A DNA stretch of 64,000 bases, taken from contig JAMPEV010000001.1 of NCBI GenBank assembly GCA_023664955.1, positions 662,725 through 726,724 on the forward strand, given 5' to 3'. Both the position numbers and the translations under genes were made by a program. The notes under the pieces were generated by a model that worked only from the letters and a program-made list of their open reading frames with translations, was not told the origin of the DNA and did not search any database. Below, piece after piece: positions 29,327 to 38,488 of this stretch; within the stretch, counting starts at the first letter, position 1, and every line of letters begins with the position of its first letter. Source of the DNA: Duncaniella sp. GTDB lineage: Bacteria; Bacteroidota; Bacteroidia; Bacteroidales; Muribaculaceae.

Positions 29327-29824
29327 TTAGTATAGGCTTGAGCTCATCCGGCTTTTCGTTGGAGTAGGTCTTGATAGGTTCAGTCTCTTCAGTAAAAGTC
29401 TGGAAATCAAGTTTGGATTGACCTCCATTATGGGGTTGAAACAGTCACTGTTGAGGTAGTTGAGGATTGACTTGCGCATTTGACGAGCCACGGGCCGATT
29501 TTCGAGGTCGCGGTCAAAGTCAAAAGTTGTCATGAACAATTTACCCCCCAATACGCGAGCCTCAACCACCATGCCGAGTTTGCGGTTATGATGCCATGTA
29601 TCCATAGGCCGCATAGGAGATTGGTAATCCTGAGGGAATTTTCCAAGATTGATCACCTGTGCTCTGTTGACTAAGTTCCACCAGTTGAGGTTAGTCCAGT
29701 CATCGGTTGGGAAGTCGGAATACATCGGATGCTCTGTGTCGATGGTAGCACCTGTGGTGTGTGGTGGCCGCTTGAACGAGTTATTTGGACCACACTTCGG
29801 CGATAGTACGTCTCTAAAACTTGC
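29327..29824 (-). pseudogene. C-terminal remnant of a GH2 beta-galactosidase-like protein
   Basis: The 132 codons from the ATG at 29725 resemble the C-terminal region of large Bacteroidetes glycoside hydrolase family 2 proteins: FPTDDWTNLNWWNLV, then KLGMVVEARVLGGKL and RPVARQMRKSILNYL. The similarity continues in frame upstream of that ATG to about 29824 (FRDVLSP, TIDTEHPMYSDFPT), so the ATG is not a real start. The catalytic domains are absent, and the frame runs into the 3' end of the adjacent GH3 gene. It is probably a decayed gene fragment left by a rearrangement. Confidence 0.65.
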
Positions 29825-29832
29825 AATAAAGG

Positions 29833-32400
29833 TTAAATCGTAATTTTGATTGTTTTTAGAGTCGCATCGTCGCTGGATGAGCCTACGAGAAGTTCATATT
29901 CGCCGGGGAGTACCCTCATTTCCTGTTCTATTTCGTCCCAATTTTCGAAAGAATTGCGAGGGAAATCGATTTCGACAGTCCTTGTTTCACCAGGTGCAAG
30001 ATTCACACGTGCATAACCGCGGAGAGTCTTGTTGGGACCATTCACATCTGACGGACGCCGCATGTAAACTTGTACAATTTCAGTACCTTCACGACTACCT
30101 GTATTCTTGACATTTACGGTCACCTTGTCATTGGCATATACAGGGGCAGAAATGTCGAATGTAGTGTAGCTGAGACCATAACCAAACTTGTAGAGGGGTT
30201 CTTGCCTCATGTAACGGTAAGTGCGTCCCGCCATCAGATAATTGTCAAACTCAGGGAGCTGAGAATCGTCCTTATAGAAAGTGACAGGGAGCTTGCCTGA
30301 GGGGTTATAATCGCCGAACAGCACATCGGCCACAGCATGTCCACCCTGTTCACCGGCATACCAGGCCTGAAGGATAGCGTCACAAATCTCGTCCTCTGGA
30401 GTAAGAGCTACAGCACTTCCGCTGCAATTTACCAATACTATCTTCTTACCGGCATCATGGAGAGCCTTGAGGATAGCACGCTGAGGAGCGGGAAGTTCGA
30501 TAGAAGTGCGATCACCATTATCAAAACCAGGTTCTGTTACCTTAGCCTCTTCGCGCTCATAATCCGGCGAAATTCCGCCCACAAAAATCACTGTTTCAGC
30601 ATCCTTAGCGGCAGCTACAGCATCGGCCGGGGTAACATTGCGAGTGCGGAGGATGTCGAAATTGAGAGTGGCATCATCTTCGAGCTGCATATAATCAACT
30701 TCAATGTTATATTTCTGTCCCTTAATAACATCAAAAGATCTGCCACGGAACCCTAACGGGTCTGTTCTCCAACGCTCATGCACAGTGTCGCCGTTGATAA
30801 TGATACGAAGACCATCATCATTATTATACACCATATTTAGTGTTTCATCACGATCAGCCACGTATGTACCCTTTATACGTGTGGTGAAATTAGTAAGATT
30901 AATACCGGGAACAAATGCCGTGTTACCACCATTATCAAGCTGGATGGCAGATGTGTATACAGTTTCAGCATCAGGAACGCCCTGCATATTGGTATTATTC
31001 CAATATTGGGCATCCATCCCTTTTCCACCCTTAGAGTTCACGAAATTGTCAAATACACTCACCTTATCAGTCATCTGAGTCACCGCGCAACCGTAAGTGT
31101 AGGGCAACGAGCGACCGGTGCGGGCATTAAGCCCTTCAAGAATGGTAACTGTGTGGCCGGGCTGCCCATAATAGATGCCCCAAAGCATCGTTGAGTCAGC
31201 AGCGTTTGGGCCCATCACCATAATACCCTTATCGTCCGGAGAAAGTGGAAGGATACCATTATTTTTCAAGAGAACCATCTGCTCACGACCCATCCTGCGT
31301 GCGAGTTCCTTATGCTCCTCAGAATTCACAACACTCATAGGGATAGATGTCCAAGATACCAATGAATCCGGGTCAAGGTCACCCACCTCAAAACGACTCT
31401 TAAGCAGACGCTTGACACTCACGTCGATATCCGACTCCTTAATGTCGCCACGTCTCACGGCCTCCGGGAGAGTTTTGTATACGTTACCACATTCCACGTC
31501 AGTCCCACTGAGCACACCGAGAGCCGAAGCAGCAGGGGCATCCTTTGACACCTCGTGGTGACCCTCACGGTAGAAATCGCTGATAGCGCCGCAGTCACTC
31601 ACCACCAATCCGTCAAACCCCCATTTATATCGGAGAATAGAGTTCAAGAGTTTGTCGGAACCGCAGCAGGGGTCACCTTCAAAACGTTGATAGGCACACA
31701 TGACCTCTTGCACGTTACCATCCTGCACAAGCATTCTGAAAGCAGGAAGATATGTTTCCCAAAGTTCACGCTGCGGAAGGTCAACAATGTCAAAACTGTG
31801 GCGAGTCTTCTCAGGACCGCTATGGACAGCGTAATGCTTAGCACAAGCCAACAGCTTAAAATACTTGTCAGTACCATCACCCTGAAGACCCCTCACCACA
31901 CGTAATCCCATACGCCCGTTCATATAGGGATCCTCACCGTAAGTCTCCTGGCCGCGTCCCCATCTGGGGTCACGGAACACGTTAATATTGGGGGTCCAGA
32001 AAGAGAGACTCTTGTATTTGCCAACCTTTTCCTCCCGACGGGCCATAGTGTTCTTAGCACGAGCCTCGTCACTCACGGCGGTAAACACCTCCTCGATAAG
32101 GTCATCATCAAATGATGCCGCCATACCTATGCAAGAGGGGAAAACGGTAGCAAGACCGTTGCGTCCGACACCGTGGAGAGCCTCGCTCCACCAATCGAAA
32201 GCCGGTATGCCAAGTCGCTCGATGGCCGGTGAGCCGTTCATCATCAGTTTTGTTTTCTCTTCGAGGGTGAGACGTTTGCATAGGTCTTCAGCGCGCTCCT
32301 CAGCCGACAGGTTAGGGTTTTGGTAAGGGAGCATCTGGGCTGATAGCAGGGAGGAAGTTCCTGCCATGAGCATGGATGCTAATATAAACTTTAACTTCAT
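29833..32400 (-). CDS. GH3 beta-glycosidase with PA14 insert (xylosidase/glucosidase-like)
   Basis: The 855-residue secreted enzyme has a signal peptide ending LLSAQ, a GH3 N-terminal domain with KHYAVHSGPE and the nucleophile in GLVVSDCGAI (Asp269), and a C-terminal GH3 domain interrupted by a PA14 module at about residues 445-590. A fibronectin-III-like domain ends the protein. This architecture is typical of Bacteroidetes xylan beta-xylosidases and beta-glucosidases. ATG at 32400 is chosen over the upstream in-frame TTG at 32406. No susC/susD pair is nearby. Confidence 0.92.
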   Translation of the reverse strand: MKLKFILASMLMAGTSSLLSAQMLPYQNPNLSAEERAEDLCKRLTLEEKTKLMMNGSPAIERLGIPAFDWWSEALHGVGRNGLATVFPSCIGMAASFDDDLIEEVFTAVSDEARAKNTMARREEKVGKYKSLSFWTPNINVFRDPRWGRGQETYGEDPYMNGRMGLRVVRGLQGDGTDKYFKLLACAKHYAVHSGPEKTRHSFDIVDLPQRELWETYLPAFRMLVQDGNVQEVMCAYQRFEGDPCCGSDKLLNSILRYKWGFDGLVVSDCGAISDFYREGHHEVSKDAPAASALGVLSGTDVECGNVYKTLPEAVRRGDIKESDIDVSVKRLLKSRFEVGDLDPDSLVSWTSIPMSVVNSEEHKELARRMGREQMVLLKNNGILPLSPDDKGIMVMGPNAADSTMLWGIYYGQPGHTVTILEGLNARTGRSLPYTYGCAVTQMTDKVSVFDNFVNSKGGKGMDAQYWNNTNMQGVPDAETVYTSAIQLDNGGNTAFVPGINLTNFTTRIKGTYVADRDETLNMVYNNDDGLRIIINGDTVHERWRTDPLGFRGRSFDVIKGQKYNIEVDYMQLEDDATLNFDILRTRNVTPADAVAAAKDAETVIFVGGISPDYEREEAKVTEPGFDNGDRTSIELPAPQRAILKALHDAGKKIVLVNCSGSAVALTPEDEICDAILQAWYAGEQGGHAVADVLFGDYNPSGKLPVTFYKDDSQLPEFDNYLMAGRTYRYMRQEPLYKFGYGLSYTTFDISAPVYANDKVTVNVKNTGSREGTEIVQVYMRRPSDVNGPNKTLRGYARVNLAPGETRTVEIDFPRNSFENWDEIEQEMRVLPGEYELLVGSSSDDATLKTIKITI

Positions 32401-32485
32401 ATTCAAATAGATACTTTATATGGTAAAAAAATTTATTTACTGAGAATATTACTATTGTGCCACTCAGGAGTACCGTGATTCCAGC

Positions 32486-32505
32486 GGACGCACCATGGTG
32501 CGTCC
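32486..32505. repeat. Dispersed palindrome copy 3' of wbqC
   Basis: Perfect 20-bp palindrome GGACGCACCATGGTGCGTCC followed by CTAC, so the complement reads GTAGGGACGCACCATGG. It belongs to the same family as 28561, with the variable step next to CCATGG changed on both sides so that the pairing is kept. That compensatory change suggests selection on the fold or dyad. Confidence 0.7.
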
Positions 32506-32520
32506 CTACATTTTGGAGGG

Positions 32521-33153
32521 TTATCGGAGGAGTTTAGATATTTTGTTTAAATATAATGGTGTATCGGGTCCGAGGTTGAAGATTAGGTCAAGGATTGAGA
32601 GATGTGTGATAAAGCCAAGTTGATGTTGTCTTACCTGATAATAAGGAAAATCAGCGAGATTATCAATTGCATCCACTTCCGAGCGCACAAAGTCGAATCC
32701 GTCTGTTGCGACACGATGCAATCCTAATACCTTGCAAATTTCTTTATCCCAGGCTTCGGCAAGCTGGCAGAGCAACGGGAATCGTTGCTCAACACCAACA
32801 GTCAGCATCGGAAGGAAACATTCAATGTAGAATTCGAAATAAGGGGTGCCACCGTAGGCACTTTCAAGAGCCACGCGATGAACATCCCACCATGCTCCGT
32901 GGGTTGATATCTCAATGTCACACCATCGGCAGCGAGAACTCGAAGGCTTGGAAATAGGGACGGTAAGCTGGAGGTGACCACGAGTGTCGGCGATATTGAA
33001 ACGGTGAGTATCCTTCTCGCGCTTGTCAAATCTCACACACCAATCCTGCGCATAGCTGCCATATTGCCAGGCATACGCATAATAATCCACCGAGGCACAT
33101 AGCTTCGGTGGAAGCAACACATTACTTTTAGGATATAAAACAGGACGAGGCAT
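32521..33153 (-). CDS. WbqC family protein
   Basis: The 210-residue protein matches the WbqC-like family: an N-terminal LYPKSNVLLPPKLCASVDYY, the central ISTHGAWWDVHRVALESAYG, and PYFEFYIE. WbqC proteins occur in O-antigen clusters, but the biochemical role is not established. The start lies 3 bp after the lepB stop, so it forms a dapB-lepB-wbqC unit. That pairing is common in Bacteroidetes. Confidence 0.88.
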   Translation of the reverse strand: MPRPVLYPKSNVLLPPKLCASVDYYAYAWQYGSYAQDWCVRFDKREKDTHRFNIADTRGHLQLTVPISKPSSSRCRWCDIEISTHGAWWDVHRVALESAYGGTPYFEFYIECFLPMLTVGVEQRFPLLCQLAEAWDKEICKVLGLHRVATDGFDFVRSEVDAIDNLADFPYYQVRQHQLGFITHLSILDLIFNLGPDTPLYLNKISKLLR

Positions 33154-33156
33154 GTG

Positions 33157-34674
33157 TTACTTTTCAACTGTGGAATCGTTGCTTATATTATCGTATTTAG
33201 GTTCATCTGCAACACTTTCCGTATTTGCCTCAAAAGTGCTGCTTTCGGGGTTAGCATTGCGGAAAATTCTGTCCCAACGGATTCCGCCATTCAATATCGA
33301 GCGGTCTTTATCAAACGATATGAGCACCTTTTCCGGACGTCCCACTATGTGATCCTCCGGTACAAACCCCCAATAACGGGAATCGAGCGAATTGTCACGG
33401 TTGTCGCCCATCATGAAGTAATAATCCATCTTGAAAGTGTAGGTATCCACAGATTCACCGCCGATGTATACCACACCATCCCTAAGGACAGCGTCATGGT
33501 TGCCCTCATAATCGCGGATAGCCTTGCCATATATTTTCCAAGCCGCAGGCGACATTTTCAACTTTGCTCCCTTAGCCGGAATCCAAATCTCGCCATAGTC
33601 AGCACGCGTCCAATTGTCGGCCACACCATCAGGGAAAAGCATATCGCCGGGCTGAGCCGGAACCTTCATAACCTTGGCCACATTAGCGTCAGCTTCGAGA
33701 GACTTCACCATTGCCGGTGTGAGGGGTGACACATAAACCTGCGGCACCGTACCATCCTCATTCACTACAAAACCGAGAGCCTTTAGCCCTGGAATATCCT
33801 GAGGGGTTATAGGCACCTCGTGACGGTCGTCAGTCGAAACACCAAGCTCTTCCCAATCACTTTCGCTCAGGCGTCCGTTGCGGAGTTGGAAATAATAGTT
33901 GAACTGCACATTCTCCGGTTGCTTGATAGCCTTACCGTTGATGTAAATCACACCGTCCGCGATTTTGATACGTTCGCCGGGGAGTCCAACGGCACGTTTC
34001 ACGTAATTCTCGCGGCGGTCCACCGGGCGATAAACGACCTCTCCGAAAGTCTGAGGGTTATTATGAACGGCATCCTTGCCATATACCTTCACGAGAGTGT
34101 AGTAGTCAGGGTTCTGAACCTTCAAAGCTACGGTATCGCCAGCCGGGAAATTGAACACCACAATGTCACCGCGCTCCACCTTGCCGAGCCCGGCGAGACG
34201 ATGATACTTCCACTGAGGATTGTCAAGATAAGACTTAGTGTTAATGATTGGGAATGTATTCTGCACGAGAGGAAAATGCACGGGAGTCATCGGCACGCGA
34301 GGACCGTAGACCATCTTATTGACCCAAAGGTAATCACCCACAAGGAGCGACTTCTCAAGTGAAGAAGATGGAATCTGGTAATTCTGTCCGATGAATGTGA
34401 ACACAAAATAGACCAGAATCAAAGCGTAGACAATCGCATCGACCCAGCTCATCACATTTCTCACCATGGCATTTTTCGACTTCTTCCACCAAGTGAAAGG
34501 GATATAGCCCGTGATGTAAATATCAAATAAGAGGAACCAGAAAATAGAGACCCACCAGCTGCCGAGCCAAGCCACCCAGAGGAAGAAAATCACCGAGACG
34601 ATGGCAAAACGAATCCATCGAGACTTGGAATTCTCAGCAACACGTCGGCGGAAATTGCTTTGGAAATCACTCAT
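33157..34674 (-). CDS. lepB: Signal peptidase I (extended Bacteroidetes form)
   Basis: Inner-membrane protease that cleaves Sec signal peptides. From the ATG at 34674 the protein has 505 residues, about twice the size of short family members. Three hydrophobic segments occupy residues 20-95. The catalytic serine motif IPSSSLEKSLLVGDY gives Ser105, and KRAVGLPGE holds the general-base Lys. A long middle insert separates these from the terminal box GDNRDNSLDSRYWGFVP. The start at 34674 is chosen because it gives a 4-bp ATGA overlap with dapB; an upstream in-frame start at 34731 lies inside dapB. Confidence 0.94.
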   Translation of the reverse strand: MSDFQSNFRRRVAENSKSRWIRFAIVSVIFFLWVAWLGSWWVSIFWFLLFDIYITGYIPFTWWKKSKNAMVRNVMSWVDAIVYALILVYFVFTFIGQNYQIPSSSLEKSLLVGDYLWVNKMVYGPRVPMTPVHFPLVQNTFPIINTKSYLDNPQWKYHRLAGLGKVERGDIVVFNFPAGDTVALKVQNPDYYTLVKVYGKDAVHNNPQTFGEVVYRPVDRRENYVKRAVGLPGERIKIADGVIYINGKAIKQPENVQFNYYFQLRNGRLSESDWEELGVSTDDRHEVPITPQDIPGLKALGFVVNEDGTVPQVYVSPLTPAMVKSLEADANVAKVMKVPAQPGDMLFPDGVADNWTRADYGEIWIPAKGAKLKMSPAAWKIYGKAIRDYEGNHDAVLRDGVVYIGGESVDTYTFKMDYYFMMGDNRDNSLDSRYWGFVPEDHIVGRPEKVLISFDKDRSILNGGIRWDRIFRNANPESSTFEANTESVADEPKYDNISNDSTVEK

Positions 34675-35456
34675 AGCAGATCCTCCATCATTTGGTCTAT
34701 AGTGAATATACCCTTCTTTCCGACAATCCATTCAGCTGCCAATACAGCCCCCAAGGCAAAACCGTCGCGTGACTTTGCGCTATGAGTAATCTTGATGCTG
34801 TCAACAGTGGAATCCCACAGAATCGAATGGATACCCGGCACTTCGCCGCGGCGGAAACTCTTCACAGGGAGTTCGTCGGATGCATATCCCTTTACCATTA
34901 TGGTCTCAAGTTTCTCCTCCTTAGTTGGTTCGGGAGTTGGAACATTAACCATCCCCTTGTCCACCCAAGTATGGATGCGATCGTTCTCCCTGATGATACC
35001 CTCAGCAAGGGTGATGGCAGTGCCTGATGGATGGTCGAGCTTGTGGATATGATGAGTTTCCGACATATATGGTGAATACTGTGGTAGATGGCTCATCAAC
35101 TTAGCGAGATGTCGGCTGATGGCATTGAAAATATAGACACCCACGCTGAAATTGCTTGAAGCGAGTAGAGCGCCGTCGGCTTCAGTAACGGACTTCTCCA
35201 CATCCTCCTTGCGAGAAGCCCAGCCTGTAGAGCCGCAAACGACCGGCACGCTACGCTTCGCGGCACGCATCACATTATCCGGAGCAGTGGCGGGAGTTGT
35301 GAACTCAATTGCCACATCGGCCGAAGCGAAAACGTCGCTGTCGATTTCGGTGGAATTGTCAATGTCGATAATCGACACAATTTCGTGACCTCTTGTCCTG
35401 GCGATGCGCTCAATGGCATGGCCCATTTTTCCGTATCCTATAAGGGCAATTTTCAT
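34671..35456 (-). CDS. dapB: 4-hydroxy-tetrahydrodipicolinate reductase
   Basis: NAD(P)H-dependent step of the diaminopimelate/lysine pathway. From the ATG at 35456 the protein has 261 residues. It starts MKIALIGYGKMGHAIE with the Rossmann glycine motif and has the substrate/catalytic box HHIHKLDHPSGTA. An in-frame start at 35495 would add 13 non-homologous residues before the nucleotide-binding strand and is rejected. It overlaps lepB by 4 bp and faces hprA divergently. Confidence 0.96.
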   Translation of the reverse strand: MKIALIGYGKMGHAIERIARTRGHEIVSIIDIDNSTEIDSDVFASADVAIEFTTPATAPDNVMRAAKRSVPVVCGSTGWASRKEDVEKSVTEADGALLASSNFSVGVYIFNAISRHLAKLMSHLPQYSPYMSETHHIHKLDHPSGTAITLAEGIIRENDRIHTWVDKGMVNVPTPEPTKEEKLETIMVKGYASDELPVKSFRRGEVPGIHSILWDSTVDSIKITHSAKSRDGFALGAVLAAEWIVGKKGIFTIDQMMEDLL

Positions 35457-35561
35457 AATCTGACAAATTGAATTAGTATTCATAAGAAATATCAAAGTCA
35501 GAGGGGAATGAATGGCATATATCGAAATTTCCCTCAGTCCGTGAAATTGATTTTTCCATAT

Positions 35562-35594
35562 TTTGCAAAGATAGGAATTTTTTTTGTACCTTGC
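35562..35594 (+). promoter_or_regulatory. Promoter for the 2-hydroxyacid dehydrogenase gene
   Basis: TTTG at 35562-35565 is followed after 21 bp by TACCTTGC at 35587-35594, close to TAnnTTTG. The predicted start lies about 20 nt before the ATG at 35625. It overlaps the divergent dapB promoter. Confidence 0.6.
35566..35573 (-). promoter_or_regulatory. -7 element for dapB-lepB-wbqC
   Basis: On the minus strand TATCTTTG matches TAnnTTTG. It abuts the -33 element of the divergent promoter, so polymerase binding at one should exclude the other. The -33 position on this strand is only a weak TTCG. Confidence 0.5.
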
Positions 35595-35624
35595 GAAGAT
35601 GAAATGTAAACTATCAATTATAAT

Positions 35625-36572
35625 ATGAGAAAAATTGTAATTATTGACGGATATGTGGCCAATAGCGGCGACCTTTCATGGAACGGCTTGAAAGAGATTG
35701 GTGAATTGACGGTGTATGACCGCACTGCGCCGGAGGATGTGGTAGCGAGGTGTGACGGGGCGTGGGCAGTGCTCACCAACAAGGTGCTATTCACCGACGA
35801 GGTAATGAGCCGGCTTCCCGACTTGAAATATATCGGAATCCTTGCGACCGGGTATAACAACGTTGACATTGAAGCGGCCCGGCGATTGGGAATCACGGTG
35901 ACAAATGTGCCGTCGTATTCCACAGAATCGGTGGCTCAGCTTGTGTTTGCACATCTATTGAATATAGTGAACAATGTTAGCTGGTATGCAGAAACCGTGA
36001 GATGTGGCAAGTGGACTAATTGCAAGGATTTCAGTTACCGCCTGAGAATCTTTGACGAACTTGCCGGAATGACGATGGGCATAATGGGGTTTGGGAATAT
36101 CGGGACACGAGTAGCACAGATAGCACATGCCTTTGGTATGAACGTAATAACCAATTCCCAGCGAGAGCTTCCGAGCTATGTGGAACGCGTAGAACTTGAC
36201 ACGTTATTCATGGAATCGGATGTACTTTCACTTAACACAGCCCTCACACCGGCCACCAAAGGTATTATCAACAGGGAAAATCTCAGCAAGATGAAACGAA
36301 CCGCGATATTGATTAACACCTCACGCGGGCAGCTCGTGGACGAGGATGCATTGGCTGAAGCCTTGGATGGAAGGATAATTTTTAGTGCCGGAATCGATGT
36401 GCTATGTCAGGAACCGCCGCGTGACGGATCACCGTTGATTGAATGTCGAAACACATATATCACTCCACATATTGCATGGGAATCAACCCAAGCAAGAGAG
36501 CGACTCGTGGCAATCGCCGTCAACAATGTGAAGGCTTTCTCACAAGCCGCTCCGATAAATGTGGTTTCGTAA
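35625..36572 (+). CDS. hprA: D-2-hydroxyacid dehydrogenase (glycerate dehydrogenase-like)
   Basis: The 315-residue NAD-dependent enzyme interconverts hydroxypyruvate or a similar 2-oxoacid with its D-hydroxyacid. Visible are the Rossmann motif GFGNIGTRVAQ, the catalytic Arg in NTSRGQLVDEDAL, the Glu in CQEPPRDGSPL and the His in ITPHIAWES. The N-terminal ILATGYNNVDIEAARRLGI is typical of glycerate dehydrogenases in Bacteroidetes. The exact substrate within the family is inferred. It is divergent from dapB with a shared control region. Confidence 0.9.
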   Translation: MRKIVIIDGYVANSGDLSWNGLKEIGELTVYDRTAPEDVVARCDGAWAVLTNKVLFTDEVMSRLPDLKYIGILATGYNNVDIEAARRLGITVTNVPSYSTESVAQLVFAHLLNIVNNVSWYAETVRCGKWTNCKDFSYRLRIFDELAGMTMGIMGFGNIGTRVAQIAHAFGMNVITNSQRELPSYVERVELDTLFMESDVLSLNTALTPATKGIINRENLSKMKRTAILINTSRGQLVDEDALAEALDGRIIFSAGIDVLCQEPPRDGSPLIECRNTYITPHIAWESTQARERLVAIAVNNVKAFSQAAPINVVS

Positions 36573-36623
36573 AGGAAAGTCGGGTCCACAGTATGACTGA
36601 TGTTCACCCTTATGTAGAAATCC

Positions 36624-37802
36624 TTATTTCAAAGCCTTCTCAAGTGCACAGAGAGCTTGCATTAGAGAGGTACGAGTCGTGCCGATATTCAGGCGCATAA
36701 ACCCGGAGCCCTCCTCGCCAAACATAGCACCATCGTTGAGCGCAAGGCGGGCTTTGTTGACGAACAAGTCTATTAAATCATCGTGAGTCAGACCAAGGCC
36801 GCGACAGTCAAGCCACACCAGGAAGGAAGCCTGGGGATGGATAGCTTTAATGCCCGGCAAACGGTCGTCACAAAATTTCACCACAGCTTCAATATTTCCT
36901 TCCAAATATTCAATCAGCTCATCGAGCCAAGCATCGCCATGATTGTATGCCGCTTTGGTGGCTATCATGGGCATGTAGGTAGGGTCAGAAAATTCATTGA
37001 CAGCCATCCACTCAAAGAATGGGGCACGTAGGGCTTCATTGCATATCACTATCCACGAACTTGCGAGGCCGGGTATGTTAAAAGTTTTTGACGGGGCGCC
37101 GAGTGCTATACCAACCTCTTTGGCATCGTCACTGACATCGAGGAAGGGGATGTGTTTTTTGCCATAGAGCATGAGGTCGGCGTGTATCTCATCGGAGATA
37201 ACGATTACGCCATATTTCTTGGCCAACACGGCAACCTTTTTTAAATCCTCCACACTCCACTGAATTCCTATCGGATTGTGGGGGTTGCAAAGGATCATCA
37301 GCGTGGGAGATTCCGTGGCAAACTTACGTTCGAGATCCTCGAAATCCATCTCGTATTTGCCGTCAGTTTCCTTCAATGGATTGGTGACACATATACGCCT
37401 GTTTCCGATAGTTAAATTGCGAAATGGATGATAAACAGGTGTTTGTATCAAAATCTTATCTCCAACATTGGTGAAGTAGTTGATAATGAACGCAATACCC
37501 CTCACAATACCGTTAACATAGGTAATCTCTTGACGAGTCACCTGCCAATTGTGGCGACGATCAAGCCAAGAGATTATGGAATTCCAGAAACTGTCGGGAA
37601 CATTTGCATATCCACAGACGGGATGATCGACACGTCGCTTCATAGCCTCAGTTATTTCCGGAAGAACGGCAAAATCCATGTCAGCCACCCAGTGTGGGTA
37701 AAGGTCATCACGACCGAAGAAATCTTTCAGGCTATCACACTTGATTGCACCGCTGCCTTTTCGGTCTATCACCTTGTCAAAATCGTATACTTTATTTTTC
37801 AT
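36624..37802 (-). CDS. PatB/MalY-type PLP-dependent C-S lyase
   Basis: A 392-residue aminotransferase class I/II fold enzyme of the MalY/PatB group. It starts YDFDKVIDRKGSGAIKCDSL, with HWVADMDFAVLPEI typical of the group, NPHNPIG near residue 170, DEIHADL near 205, and the PLP lysine in GAPSKTFNIPGL. The group cleaves cystathionine or cysteine conjugates to give a thiol, pyruvate and ammonia. Its 5' leader contains a degenerate copy of the dispersed palindrome. Confidence 0.92.
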   Translation of the reverse strand: MKNKVYDFDKVIDRKGSGAIKCDSLKDFFGRDDLYPHWVADMDFAVLPEITEAMKRRVDHPVCGYANVPDSFWNSIISWLDRRHNWQVTRQEITYVNGIVRGIAFIINYFTNVGDKILIQTPVYHPFRNLTIGNRRICVTNPLKETDGKYEMDFEDLERKFATESPTLMILCNPHNPIGIQWSVEDLKKVAVLAKKYGVIVISDEIHADLMLYGKKHIPFLDVSDDAKEVGIALGAPSKTFNIPGLASSWIVICNEALRAPFFEWMAVNEFSDPTYMPMIATKAAYNHGDAWLDELIEYLEGNIEAVVKFCDDRLPGIKAIHPQASFLVWLDCRGLGLTHDDLIDLFVNKARLALNDGAMFGEEGSGFMRLNIGTTRTSLMQALCALEKALK

Positions 37803-37839
37803 GATGAATAGGAATTTTTTTTGGAGGGAATTTGGGGAT

Positions 37840-37887
37840 TCGGCGACCCCGATCGAGGGGAGGACGCTCCATGGAACTCCGCCACTT
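37840..37887. repeat. Degenerate dispersed repeat upstream of the PatB-like gene
   Basis: ATTCGGCGACCCC, GAGGGGAGGACGCTCCATGG and AACTCCGCC read as the reverse orientation of the 28561 element. The right half of the central dyad is damaged (AACTCC instead of AGCGTCC). It sits between the predicted promoter and the start codon of the gene at 36624-37802. Confidence 0.6.
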
Positions 37888-37930
37888 TACGGATGGGCGG
37901 ATTCGGAAAATCATCCGAATGAAGGTGATG

Positions 37931-37938
37931 CAAATTTA
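37931..37938 (-). promoter_or_regulatory. -7 element for the PatB-like lyase
   Basis: TAAATTTG on the minus strand fits TAnnTTTG. The predicted leader is about 120 nt and includes the degenerate palindromic repeat. No clear -33 element. Confidence 0.35.
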
Positions 37939-37949
37939 GTAAAGAAAAT

Positions 37950-38369
37950 TTACTTTTTGGGGATTCGGGATAACAAATCCTTGAGGAGCGTAGCAGCCAG
38001 AGAGAGGTCGCCTTTTTCGTTGGCTTCTTCGAGGATGCTTTTTACCTCGATGAGGACCAGTCCGATTGAGCCGAAAGTGGTGAGGAATGGGAAAACCGGA
38101 AGCAGTTTGATACCTTGTGATGTCATGACGAGAGAGGCTGTGACATACATGGCGTCGATAATGGTCAGAGCGAAAAGGGCGAGGTAGTAGCGTGACAATT
38201 TGTCGACAGTACGGCGGAGTCCCCAAGAAGTGCATTTTGAACCGGAGAGAATTGATTTACGGACACCGATGAATAGGTCGGCAAGGACAGCGATTAACAC
38301 GCCTGCATATTCCACGCACAAGAGCAGGATAAGGGGCAAAAGTGAGATGAGGTTGAGTTGCATTTTCAT
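37950..38369 (-). CDS. Phage-holin-family small membrane protein (orphan)
   Basis: A 139-residue protein with three or four hydrophobic segments: LISLLPLILLLCVEYAGVLIAVLADL, then YYLALFALTIIDAMYVTASLV, and LLPVFPFLTTFGSIGLVLIEV. The polar link GVRKSILSG-RRTVDKLSRYY between them is characteristic of Bacteroidetes members annotated as phage holin family. No lysin, integrase or capsid gene is nearby, so it is either a domesticated holin or a cellular membrane protein. The TACCTTTG at 38436-38429 could drive it. Confidence 0.65.
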   Translation of the reverse strand: MKMQLNLISLLPLILLLCVEYAGVLIAVLADLFIGVRKSILSGSKCTSWGLRRTVDKLSRYYLALFALTIIDAMYVTASLVMTSQGIKLLPVFPFLTTFGSIGLVLIEVKSILEEANEKGDLSLAATLLKDLLSRIPKK

Positions 38370-38428
38370 ATTATATTAGATTATTGGGGGTAATTTAGTC
38401 AGCCGAATTACCGGAAAAGTTATATTCG

Positions 38429-38436
38429 CAAAGGTA
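38429..38436 (-). promoter_or_regulatory. -7 element for the holin-like gene
   Basis: TACCTTTG on the minus strand matches the consensus, with a predicted leader of about 50 nt. The -33 region has no TTTG. Confidence 0.4.
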
Positions 38437-38488
38437 AGGAATAGTATTGGACTTATCGGTGCGATAAAATCAAAAGTACACGTGGAGA

